Shown here piece after piece: positions 1-10,500 of a stretch of DNA of 64,000 nt. The position numbers were made by a program, and so were the translations under genes. Source of the DNA: Phytophthora colocasiae (taxonomy: Eukaryota; Oomycota; Peronosporomycetes; Peronosporales; Peronosporaceae); contig JAGKQI010000009.1 of assembly GCA_018806915.1 (NCBI GenBank), positions 372,001 through 436,000 on the forward strand, in the 5' to 3' direction. Positions within the stretch are counted from its first letter, which is position 1, and each line of letters opens with the position of its first letter. Below the pieces are notes generated by a model that worked only from the letters and a program-made list of their open reading frames with translations, was not told where the DNA came from and did no database searches.

Positions 1-88
1 ATCGTAATTGCAGGCATTAAGGAACTGATTGCGGAGGACGAGCAATTCGTTGGAGAACCAAGCAGTCTGCCCAAATGATCTGACAGAG

Positions 89-2604
89 ATGCCGCTGGAT
101 GACGACGAACCATCAACAGAAGTGACGACTATCTCTACTCCGTTCATTTCGTGTTTGAATTGCGAAGAATCTTCTATTGCAACTGAAAATTGGTGTCGAA
201 CTTGTGGCTTCTCATTGAAAAAACATCAAGGTGGAGTTACACGTCACTCTTTGACCAAATACTTAGCTACCCACTCGGGCCAAGAGATATGGTGCAAACT
301 GTATGAAGCTGCAATTGCCCTGCAAGATCTTCACGACCGCAACATCATTCATGGAGACCTAAAGCCAGTCTCCATTCGCATCGGCCGTGACGGGATCGCT
401 CATTTGTGTGGGTTTGAATTCAGCAAACGAGTAAGTGAGTTGCAACCCACAAGCAAGTACCTAAAAGGAGTTCGGTGGCAAGCACCGGAGTGCTTGAGAG
501 GAGAGGTGGCTTCTTTTGCAGCAGATGTGTTTTCGTTTGGTATGTGTATCATTTACTGTGTCTCGGGAACCCCACCATGGAGTTCAGCTCTCTCAGATGA
601 AGAGGTTAAGATTGAAGTTTGCGAAAAGAAGGCCCTACCACCAATACTTGCTGATTTAAAAGATGACCAGGAGCAACTAGTGAGGGGTATGTGCTGCTAC
701 GATTCGTTGACGAGACTGCAATTGAGTGAAGTCGTAACCCAGCTTGCCAAAATTGCTGCTACCGATGACCAAACAATGCCTTTGAAACTGGAGAATGTGG
801 AGAAGCTGAGTATTACAGGTACTACTTCATTCGTTACCTGCTACGTAGGACGGTGGGGCGATGCTGTAGTTGCACTTCACGAGATGAAAAAGAGCTACTA
901 CAATATTGGCCGGAGCTTTCACAGTGTCGCTGAGTTGTGGTTCTCTCTCAAGCATCCGAATGTACTCCAACTGTTTGGAGTGCATTATGGCGACAACAAC
1001 AGCTTTTTTGTTTCCGAAGATGTTAAAAGCTGGAACTTGGAGATGCATTTAAGCAAGATTGGTTCTAACGTCCAAAACTCATCTCTTTGGAGAATACTTC
1101 GAGATGTAGCTTGTGCGGTGAGATATTTGCACTCCATCAATGTCGTTCATGGCGATCTAGGTCCCCATAGTATCTGTATCGGATACGATGGTCGCGCCAA
1201 ACTGTCGGGTTTTATCTTCAGCTCTGAGATTCAGGGATACTCTCCCGAAACAGAGCCGACTACGGAAGATGAATGGGTTCCACCCACTTGTCCTGAAAAG
1301 CATTCATGTACCAGCTTTGCATCCGACGTATATTGGCTTGGGCAGTGTATTGTACAAGTATTTTCAGGAAAACTAAGCACCGCCCAGAGTGTCTTTCCAA
1401 GATGCGATGTGTGCTCTGAGTGTACCCCTTATCCCACTGGTTTAAGCCCTGCAGGGTGGGAGCTCGTATCTAACATGTGCTGCAAGGACCCAGCTGAGCG
1501 AGTAGAGATGGCTGAAGTCGTTGAGCAACTGGCAGGGATTGCCGCAGTAAGTGGTGCAATTGAGATGGAGGTGAAGACCCTCTCGCTTCCAATTGACGAT
1601 GAAGATCTTCCCGGGATAGAAACAATGGTGCTGGATACAGTTCTGCGCTACGAGAAAGAATCCGAGTTGATGTCTACTGCTGTTCCCGTTGAGGAGTTAG
1701 CTGAGTATGCAGCTCTCGAGATTTTACAAGGCGATATCAAGGAAGTAGTGAAGATTTATCGACCACAAGCAGCTTGTATGTACGGGAGAAAATGCATGCC
1801 AGGAGATCTGACGCCTCGGAAACCCTCCTTGAAGTGGGTTCTTCGACACGAAGAGGTCATGCAAAAGCGTGATGGTGATATCGCCAGTGGAGCCTTCGCT
1901 CGAGTCTATCGAGGCTTGTGGCTTGGAGTTTCCGTGGCACTGAAGAAGATCGTGAAAGTCGGACTTGCTCAGGAGCAAGCACTTCGTGAAGAAGTCAACA
2001 TTTGGTACAAGTTGCGCCACCCCAACATTGTCAGTTTGTATGGAGCTTGCTGCGAAGAGCATCAGTTATTCGTGTGTGAACTGATAGACGGTATGCCCCT
2101 CAGCTCATGCATTCACAAGAAAGTCCCCGAGCTTGACATCTGGCGATATCTACACGATGCTGCTGTCGGGTTACAAGGTTTACACTGGTACAAGATCGTT
2201 CACGCAACATCATGGTTACTCCTGACGGAAGAGCAAAACTGATCGATTTTGGGCTCAGTTGTCTACAATCTGTTGACGGTGGGGCAGCATTGGGAGCTCC
2301 ACGATGGAAAGCTCCAGAATGTTTGAACGGGCAAGGACCTACTTTTGAATCGGATATTTTCTCGTTGGGAATGTGCATCATTGAAGCATTGACAGGGAAA
2401 AACCCATGGGGCAACGATAGACATGATTTGGTTGTTAAAGCAGAGGTCAAGAAGGGTCTTTTACCAAACAAACCCAAGAGTTTCTCACCTGCTCAGTGGG
2501 AACTTGTTCTACGCATGTGCAGCTTCAAACCTGAGGATCGACTACGGCTGGACGAGGTTATCAAAGTTCTCGGTGTCTTTGCCGGTCGAAGCAGTTTACC
2601 ATAA
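89..2604 (+). pseudogene. Tandem TKL kinase/pseudokinase protein, frameshifted
   Basis: Three kinase-like domains follow one another. A zinc ribbon (CLNC...CRTCG, about nt 152-220) is followed directly by the C-lobe of domain 1, whose N-lobe is missing; it has HGDLKP but GFE where DFG is expected. Domain 2 (about nt 780-1560) has a full fold but His in place of the VAIK lysine and GFI for DFG, so it looks like a pseudokinase. Domain 3 (from about nt 1860) keeps its glycine loop and lysine (VALKK), but the frame breaks near nt 2201 exactly where HGDLK-N should be; the reading continues in another frame from 2212 (LIDFGLS, WKAPECL) to 2604. Compared with neighbouring paralogues about 16 nt are missing. 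The first in-frame ATG is at 89; the frame is open only from nt 8 and the gene may continue to the left. A short frame ending at nt 78 may be the tail of an upstream paralogue. A genuine pseudogene or an assembly error are both possible. Confidence 0.7.
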
Positions 2605-2711
2605 ATCAGTGCGCCGTACGAGCACTGATTTTACCTTCAATGTACCCATTTGTCTATTTGTATCCATCTCTTCTGGTCACTTCCGAAAATAAGCGCTCTA
2701 AGTGTTATATA

Positions 2712-4326
2712 ATGGGCCAAGAGTTCCTCGTTCCTGGCCTCGATTGCCTTTTATCCGAAGCGTTAGCGACCGCAGCTGATCGCTGCCATGATATGCTAGA
2801 GTACCAGTGCATGTGCCTCCATCTGAGCGATCGTCTGCGCGAAATTCCAGCGCTTTTATCCGTTAAAGACCGAGAGAAATTCAGTGAAATCCTGTGTAAT
2901 TTCGTCCATTTCCTGTCGAAACGCAGCGAGAAGAGCTTCATCAAGCGCCTGGCCAACAACCGGAAGGTAGAGGAGACGATCTACAGCTTCCACGAAGCTC
3001 TGGACGCGTTAATAGAGGATTCAGAGTGGAAATTGCAGTGGGAAGACGACCGCAAGGCGGGATTGGACGAATTCCGAGCTCTAGCGAACCACCACAATGT
3101 GTTAGTGGTGGACAAGGACCATGTGAGCTTCAAGGAGGGATTCTTCATGCTTAAGTACGAGTTGGACTGCAAGAAGGACAAGTACAGGGACGAAATCTCG
3201 ACTCAACTGCTGCAGCTTCTACGACGGACGTTCAATAAACTACTGAGGATGTCGAACGTGAAACTACCAGCCATTCCGGACTGGTTCATCCCTAGTGACG
3301 ACGTGGACTTTGACGTTAAGACTTCGTTCGACTGTGGCTCGTACGGGTCGGTTCACCGAGGCACGTGGTTAAAAGGAGCTGCAGGAGGAACAGGAGCCAA
3401 AGTGGTGATCAAGTGTCTCTTAGTGGACGATGATGAAGCCAAGGACACGTTCTACAAGGAAGTGGATGTGTGGAGACAACTAGACCATCCTCACGTGCTT
3501 AAACTCTATGGTGCGTGTCATGTGAGCTCTCCTGCCTTCTTTGTATGTGACGAAGCGAGTCACGGCAGCTTCAGTGAGTTCCTGGAGCAGGATTCGAGCC
3601 AACTGTGGCGTCTGTTCTATGAGGCTGCACTGGGTCTGGGCTATCTGCACGCTAAGAAGGTCGTTCACGGAGATCTCAAGTGTACGAATCTGCTCGTTGG
3701 CAGCGATTACAAGGCCAAGATCTGTGATTTCCCGCAGTCAGTCGGTAGCACTCAGTGCCAAGTCTCAGACAGAAGCTATCCGCTGGAAAGCTCCTGAGTG
3801 TCTTATGCCTCTCAATGTAGAGCCCAAGCCGCAGTTCAATCCACGCTTCGCTTCGGATGTTTATTCCTTCGGTATGTGCATCATCGAGGCACTGCAGAAG
3901 GAAGTTCCGTTCGGTATAATGGACGACGACGAGATCATGACGAGGCTGTTCGAACACCAGCCGTATCCCCGTCCTGACGGCATGAAGGACGATGAATGGG
4001 CTTTGGTGGAGGAATTAATCCATCCAGACTACACGAAACGCATCTCATTGGCTCAAGCCATCGACAAATTGAAGGTGTTCGCAGACAGAGAAGAAGAGCA
4101 GATAATCACCAGAACAGCTACAACTACCGAGTGCTCAACGTGTAGGGCCAGTATGCCTATCGGGTTCACTTTCTGTGGAAGTTGTGGTACCTCCATGGCA
4201 ATTCAAAGCTCAAGTCCAGAACAAGAGAAGAATTCCTGTCCGAGATGCGAGGGGAATGTGCAAGTACCAGACCATTTCTGTCGCCACTGCGGATTCTGCT
4301 TGGAAACTGATCCAGCTTTCGCGTAA
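2712..4326 (+). pseudogene. Helical bundle-TKL kinase-double zinc ribbon protein, frameshifted at DFG
   Basis: This is a paralogue of the next gene with the same layout: an N-terminal all-helical region (about 190 residues), a kinase domain with GSYGSVHRG, VVIKCLL and HGDLKCTN, then a C-terminal double zinc ribbon (CSTC...CGSCG, CPRC...CRHCG). The first frame reads KICDF and then fails at about nt 3731; the rest (RWKAPECL, FASDVYSFGMC, zinc ribbons) is in the frame that ends at 4326. Against the downstream paralogue about 14 nt are missing right after the DF of DFG. The ATG at 2712 (MGQEFLVPG) was chosen over 2640 because it aligns with the paralogue's start; 2640 would add an unrelated 24-residue leader. 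The product as read would stop at 3797, lacking the activation segment and the rest of the C-lobe. Confidence 0.75.
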
Positions 4327-4541
4327 ATGCTGTGGATTTCCTGTAACTGCATTAACTGCTTACCACTGGATTAATACTGAGCTTATTCTACCCATTCTAC
4401 CCATTCGCCTGCTGATTCGGGCATCCTTCCGGGTACGTTTCGGAAATAAGTTCGGTAGGTGGGCCAAAGGCTTTCGACTTGAAGATCACCATTTCCAGTT
4501 CTACCCCCGAGACCCCAAGCACCTTCCCGACACCTACCAAG

Positions 4542-6149
4542 ATGAAAGAAGTCATGTCGATGCTAGCATCTTTCGTCATCCCTGGAGCTGAAGTGCTCAT
4601 TGTGGACGCGTTGTGTACCATTGGAAAGATGGTGAACGAGATGCAGGAGAATGAGCAGATCTGTCGTCGAGTATTTGACCGCATGACGTTCGTGAAGGAG
4701 GAGCTGGACAAGATAGTGGACGTCAAAACGCTGCGTGATTCGCGGATTTTGATTGTCTATGGTGACAACATCTCCAAGTTTCTCAAGTTTCTGAACAAGC
4801 AGCAGCAGAAGAGTCTGATCAAGCGTCTTGCAAGTAACCGGAAAGTCATAGAAGATATTGAAGAGTTCCACAAAGATATGGACGAGCTCTACAAGCTGCT
4901 CAATATTTCGCATATACGTGAAATGTCCAGCTGGAAGCAAGAGTACATGGAAGATATAATAGTCATTCACCAGCAACTGAAGGATCTAGTGGCAAATGTC
5001 AAGGTTATTCGCCAGGAAGTTCAAAGCCCTCAGTTTACTGAAGGATTGGCGTGGATCAAGTACGAACTCGAGCAGAAGAAGGATGAGAATCAGCCGGAAC
5101 ACCGAGAGTTGCTGAAGCAGACCATCCACAAGCTACTGAGAACCTCAGGAGCCAATATGCCGACGACCCCCGCGTGGTTTATCCGCAGTGATGATGTGGA
5201 ATTTGACGTGATCGATGAGAAGAGCGGAACTTTTGGCTCTGTGCATTGGGGGACGTGGGGGAAAGGCGCGACCGTTGTTCTCAAGACCCTTTTGATCGAT
5301 GACGCGAAATCCAAGAAGTCCTTTTTCAAGGAGGTGGAAGTTTGGAAAGATCTGAACAACCCTCACGTCATCAGACTCTATGGCGCTTGCCACGTTAGCA
5401 CACCAGCTTTCTTCGTGTGTGAAGACGCAGTTCATGGGAACTTTGCTAACTATTTCCAACAAGACAAGAGCAAGATCTGGCAACTTTTCCACCAAGCAGC
5501 ATGTGGATTGGACTACCTCCATCAGAATAAGGTAGTTCATGGAGATCTCAAGTGTAACAACATCCTCGTTGGAGCCGATGGGAAGGCGAAGATCTCGGAC
5601 TTTGGCTTCGCATTCATCCGCAGTCAGTCCGTTGGGCTTAGCGCCAAGGCACAAAGTGACTCCATCAGGTGGAAAGCTCCCGAGTGCCTCATGCCTGGAG
5701 GTGACGAGGTAGACGCAGCTCATAACCCTCGCTTTGCTTCAGACGTCTATTCGTTCGGCATGTGCCTCATTGAGGCATTCTCTGATGCTGTCCCATACGA
5801 AGTGGAAGACGACGACGAAGTCATGGGGAGAATATTCTTAGGGAAGCCGTATCCTCGCCCCTGTGGCCTCCAGGACGACGAGTGGGCATTGATTCAGAGT
5901 TTGTGCCATCCCAAGTGGAAGCAACGCATTTCCTTAGCCGATGCGATTGCAAAGCTCAAGATCTTCGCGGATCGAGAAGGAAACGGAACTGTGTGCATCC
6001 TGCAGGAGATTTCTTGCTCAAATTGCCAGGATAGAATCTGCTCGATCGATCGCTTCTGCCGACACTGCGGATCTCCCAACAAACCAACTCTAGCACAAAC
6101 AGCTCACAATGTTGTTGTTGAAGGTGGCCATGTGCCCGTACCAGCGTGA
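4542..6149 (+). CDS. TKL-type protein kinase with MLKL/HeLo-like helical N-terminus and zinc ribbon
   Basis: A 535-residue intact protein. Residues 1 to about 200 are predicted helical, beginning with a hydrophobic stretch (MLASFVIPGAEVLIVDAL) and resembling the four-helix N-terminal bundles joined to kinases in the MLKL / Cbl-N-like superfamily; this resemblance is my inference. The kinase domain follows: glycine loop GTFGSVHWG (about 228), VVLK lysine (about 246), HGDLKCNN (about 332, Gly for Arg as is common in this group), DFG (about 352) and WKAPECL (about 378). The C-terminus has CSNC...CRHCG, one half-ribbon pair. All catalytic residues are present, so it is probably the one active kinase of the three tandem copies. 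The first ATG in frame is 4542; the frame is open upstream to a TTG at 4479. A role in signalling or cell death would be speculation. Confidence 0.85.
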   Translation: MKEVMSMLASFVIPGAEVLIVDALCTIGKMVNEMQENEQICRRVFDRMTFVKEELDKIVDVKTLRDSRILIVYGDNISKFLKFLNKQQQKSLIKRLASNRKVIEDIEEFHKDMDELYKLLNISHIREMSSWKQEYMEDIIVIHQQLKDLVANVKVIRQEVQSPQFTEGLAWIKYELEQKKDENQPEHRELLKQTIHKLLRTSGANMPTTPAWFIRSDDVEFDVIDEKSGTFGSVHWGTWGKGATVVLKTLLIDDAKSKKSFFKEVEVWKDLNNPHVIRLYGACHVSTPAFFVCEDAVHGNFANYFQQDKSKIWQLFHQAACGLDYLHQNKVVHGDLKCNNILVGADGKAKISDFGFAFIRSQSVGLSAKAQSDSIRWKAPECLMPGGDEVDAAHNPRFASDVYSFGMCLIEAFSDAVPYEVEDDDEVMGRIFLGKPYPRPCGLQDDEWALIQSLCHPKWKQRISLADAIAKLKIFADREGNGTVCILQEISCSNCQDRICSIDRFCRHCGSPNKPTLAQTAHNVVVEGGHVPVPA

Positions 6150-6311
6150 TCGTAAATTTCAAGAACCGTAAAAAGAAAAAAAAAAATTCCAAGAACCAAG
6201 AAATCTCCATGTAATTCAACACAGTGCATCCGTCCGTTGACGTCCGTTATCGTAGCTGCTTGCAGTCGTTTCTCGATCGTGTTGGGTCGCCGCCCCTGTG
6301 CATTTCCAAGA

Positions 6312-6330
6312 GCTCTTTCACATTATTTTA
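6312..6330 (+). promoter_or_regulatory. Possible oomycete initiator/FPR core promoter
   Basis: GCTCTTTCACATTATTTTA resembles the 16-nt oomycete core (GCTCATTYYNCAWTTT) and lies about 25-43 nt upstream of the Myb-like ATG at 6355, the usual distance. Confidence 0.4.
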
Positions 6331-6354
6331 TCAAAGTTTTCGTTTCTTCCTTCC

Positions 6355-7515
6355 ATGGGCAAGAAGCGGTCGGGGTCGAGTTTGAACATTTCGATGGTCG
6401 AGAGCAACCAGATCAACAGTCCATGGGCTTCCGACGAACACCAGCGTTTCCTCTTGGCTCTGGAGCAATTCGGAGGAGGCCAATGTTCCAGTATCGGAGA
6501 AGCGTGGCAGTCCATCACAACTGCAGTAGGAACTCGAAGCCCTGGTCAAGTGGTGTACCATGCTCGGCTTTACTTCGCTCAACTGCAACATTTGAACGCC
6601 CAGAAGCGTCAGGAGCGACAATTCATGCAGAGTGTGGACCAACGTTGGACGCCTGAAGAAGACACGTCTTTTGAGAATATGTTGGCAGCTTTCAGTACTT
6701 CTTCGGTCTGTTATCCGTGGGAAGTCATGGCTTCTCGTCTCCCAGGGAAAAGCCCAGTAGATCTCAAAGAGCGGTACCAGAAACTCTGCTACGACGTGGC
6801 TAGAATTGAGAATGGACAACATGTTACGATGCTTCTAGGACAATTTCCACGATCTTCAGGTCTTCCCTTGTCTACCAAAGCTGCAGCAATTGGAGAATGT
6901 GGGAGGTTGGCGTCACAAATGACTTCTCCTCGAGTACTCGACAGTGTCATCACTCTAACTCCAGTGGAAGAACAACTTCTAGTGGATGCGATGGCCGAAG
7001 TTTTCGTTCCTCCTGAAGCTCCAGCGGATTTACTGGCTGGAATTGCATCCGCTGTGGCTGCTTTTACCAGTTCAAATGGACGACTGCCACCTCAAAGAAC
7101 TCACCCGTTGTTCACTAAGGAACAAGCTCTTGAAGTGTTGAATGGGCTGCTGGCAGCTCAACAGACAGATCCTCAAATTGTTTTGGAGACTTTGGCAGTG
7201 CAACTTCGACTCCATCCACGAGCGTTGAATGTTTCGGCTGGAGTTTCCTTCAGCAATTCAACAACAGAGTCTTCCGAGCCAAATTTGCATCTTCTGGCCA
7301 CCACAGGACTCACGTTTGGCCCCATGTTACCGTCGCCACTTGCCGCGGAGTTGGGAATGTCGTTCGAAAGTACAGGCACAACACCTAGATTCCTTGGTAA
7401 CTTGGGCCTTTTGTCTCCTTCGCCTCGCCAAAGTCAAGCCAAGAATGGGAACAATGCCCGTGTGAATCCATTGCCGCCATTGACCCCCAGTGAACGGGAA
7501 AACAGTAAAGAGTAG
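6355..7515 (+). CDS. Two-SANT/Myb-like DNA-binding protein
   Basis: 386 residues. Two tryptophan-containing helical repeats are visible near the N-terminus: PWASDEHQRFLLALEQFG (residues about 22-75) and RWTPEEDTSFENMLAAF (about 95-150), with LKERYQKL as the third helix of the second. This is the Myb/SANT pattern seen in R2R3-like and SANT adaptor proteins. The remainder (150-386) is low in obvious domains and ends in a Pro/Ser-rich tail. The ATG at 6355 gives MGKKRSG; the frame extends upstream only through a GTG at 6298. A nuclear transcription or chromatin role is inferred from the domains only. A poly-A-like stretch at about 6174-6187 separates it from the kinase gene. Confidence 0.75.
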   Translation: MGKKRSGSSLNISMVESNQINSPWASDEHQRFLLALEQFGGGQCSSIGEAWQSITTAVGTRSPGQVVYHARLYFAQLQHLNAQKRQERQFMQSVDQRWTPEEDTSFENMLAAFSTSSVCYPWEVMASRLPGKSPVDLKERYQKLCYDVARIENGQHVTMLLGQFPRSSGLPLSTKAAAIGECGRLASQMTSPRVLDSVITLTPVEEQLLVDAMAEVFVPPEAPADLLAGIASAVAAFTSSNGRLPPQRTHPLFTKEQALEVLNGLLAAQQTDPQIVLETLAVQLRLHPRALNVSAGVSFSNSTTESSEPNLHLLATTGLTFGPMLPSPLAAELGMSFESTGTTPRFLGNLGLLSPSPRQSQAKNGNNARVNPLPPLTPSERENSKE

Positions 7516-7580
7516 CGGTAGGAAAATGGCTCATTGTACAATATTTTGTGTTGTATTTTACCTTCTTTTGCTGATTTTCT

Positions 7581-10500
7581 TCAACTCCACAGGCCTAGCA
7601 GCTTAGCTTGACTTTGAAACTCTTCAATTGTCGTAGCTGACGGGAGTTTTGGCTGAGCCTGATGCTCAGAAATTGTAGCTTTTTGTTCCTTCTTCCGATT
7701 CATAGCCGCTCTCTTCTTTTGCTTGGCGTTGAGTGAAGCTTTGTATCCTTTCGAATCATCTAAACGAGCTCCATACAATCCAGCCGCCGATACAGCAGCT
7801 AACAGAGCAGCTTGACTGTCAATTGAGTTCTCATTTCCAGATTGTAAGAGTGAAGTTGGCGTTGAAACTGAGAGGCTTGTGAGTTGAGATGGAGGTTTGG
7901 AAACTGGAACTGGTTGTGAGGATTTCCTCTCACTTGGGTGCGGCACAGAACACTTGATCGTCTCCTGCCGATCGCTTTCGCACGTCAAACAGGGCGAAGA
8001 CTGCGACCCAAGCAGCACGAGCTTTTCAATATCCCCACCTTTCTTCACCTTCCGGGTCGCCACATCTTTGAATTTACGTGCAGCGTGAACAGCGTGAGTT
8101 CTTCGTGTTACTACCCGAGTCAGTGGAGATAACGTATAACCAGGCGTAGTTCCAACCAATTTCCGCCCCGATTGCATCGTCTCGCTTTGGTTCGGACTCG
8201 TTTTGACTTTCAGCACAGATTTTGCGTCCTTTTCTTGATTCCCTTCCTCCTTCGATCGCATTTCCACCCACGAATCGTCATCTTCTTCCTCCTCTTGTTC
8301 CTCTGGCTCCGTCATCAAAGCCAAACTCTCTTCAGGATCCAATTTATCAAAGAATCTCGTCTCCATAAACTCCCGAATCTCTTCACTAGGAACCACTTGA
8401 GTCTTTGACGTCCCCGTAGAAGCTCCAACTAAATCCGCAGCGATCGAGGGTAAGTGAGGGGCAGGAGGGGAACTGGCAGTGAGTTCGGCCTCGAATTTCT
8501 CTTCGTCTACAGATTCCTGCTTCAACTCGATGGAATAATTCGGAAGAACTGCGAACTGTTTGTGTCGCTCTCCACATACCAGTGGAGGACGACTCAAAAC
8601 CGCTGGTTCTTGCTTACTGCTGCGTCTTGAAGCTAAACCTGAGGTTAATCCGTTAGGGAAGTCCAGGGACAAGTTCAACAAGGCTGATACAGCTCCAGAC
8701 TCGACTTTAGGCGAAGGGCCGGATAAATTCGACAGCGCCAGAGTACAGTGTTCGCGTATCGTTTCATTCTCTAGCTTTGCTAGTTGAATCAAGGCCGGCA
8801 TCGCTCCTTCCTCGACCATTTTGGTAGAATTCTTCTCTTCAGGGACGATCGTGAGGTTACACAGAGCTCCAGCGCAGCATTGAAGCGTGTTTAACGACGG
8901 GATTTTAACTGCACGATAGGATTCATTGACTAACATGGGTGTAACCCCCAATTCCACCAGTTCTCGTCGATACTCAGGCACAGACGATAGTGCCCATAAG
9001 CTCGCAGAACATCGCCAACGAGTTTCAGGCAGTTGAGTTTCGCTCAGGAGAGCTCCAATGGCGTTAAGTACTTTGCTTTCCACTAGAAACGGCGAAGGTT
9101 TGGGTGTTAATTGCCCTTTATCAGCTGGAGAAGCGAAGACAAAACTGCAGAGAGTATCAGCGCAGTCCAGAGACGAATTAGCGTCATGTTCCGCAACGTA
9201 GTGTACCAATTTGCAGAATAATTCCAGGATTGGACCGGGTTGAGTGGCAATTGCAGTGGTGAAACCCTCCACGTGACTCAATTGACGCAGTAAAATACAC
9301 ACAAGCGCCACAAACTCCTTATCAGCAGATAGATGGGGTTCAACAGCGTCTCCATCGGAAGTCATGATTCCGTTTAAGTACGACACCACATTCTCCTTCA
9401 GCATGACTTCCAGTAGTTCTTGACTGTGTGTGAGACAGCAAAGCGTGAGTACGCACGTCTTAATAGCTTGAGAGGAATACGATAAAAGCTCCAATTTCCC
9501 ATCCACGCTGCAGTCCCCCCCATTTGCGTGAATTTGCAGCATTTGTGTCAGAGCTTGAGGAATTTCAGTCACTTGGAGGAACTTTCTCGTATCTTCGTGC
9601 CAGCCCAGCCAACACAACGTCGCAGCAGCGTACACAGCGCATTCAGATGCATCACAGTCATCTTTAGCCGCGTGGAGATTTAGAAATTTCAGAACGGTTC
9701 TTAAATTCGAGGAAGTTGCCACTGCCATGCGACTATCTTCACTTTTTGCCAGTGTAAAGTACGCAAGAGCTAAGTTCTTCTCAGCACAATGACTTTGGCA
9801 GTGGTTATGTGTGTGACTGTGGCTATGAACCTCGGAATATTGGTCTTCGTACATAGAAATCCGATGCAGAGCGTCCAAAATTCCGGTTTGGACACTTAAA
9901 ACCCGGGAATTCTCGTAAAATACCAGTTCACTCAGCATATTTTCATGAAGTGAAGCCAGTCGCCTCTCTTCTGCCTCTGATAATTCCACTGGACCGTATG
10001 TCATCAATTGGAAAAGAGATTGAAGCGAAGATTTCTCCGCACACATAGCATTCCGACCTACTGGATGGTTCAGTAACTTCCCAAAGATAATTGTCACGAG
10101 TGTGGCCACTTGTTTGGAGCTCAAAGCAGAGTAAGAAGATAAAATCTTCACTAGTCCTTCCTTCACCATTTGCTTCATCGTCTCAGCATTCAGGAGGTTC
10201 AAAAGCGCACGGATACAGGTCTCTTTCGTGGAGATACCGACTGCTCGGACCATACTGATCATCATTAACACCCCCACGGCTCCTTCACCAACCAGAGATG
10301 CTTCGTTTCCTCGGATACAGGACAAATTACACAACACTTTAGCACAATCCCGTTGACTGTCTTCACTGTAGGAATTGCTGAGCACCGAGACAATAGCTAC
10401 AATCCCTGCAGAAGCTAGCGTTTCTCGAATATCCGGTTCTACCGATAAATTACCGAGAGTAATTGCACAACATCGTTGAATAGTCGAATCGTCTTTGACC

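Noticed and set aside
2640..2711. Upstream ATG of the second kinase gene
   Set aside because: Adds 24 residues not shared by the paralogue; ATG 2712 aligns with the paralogue start.
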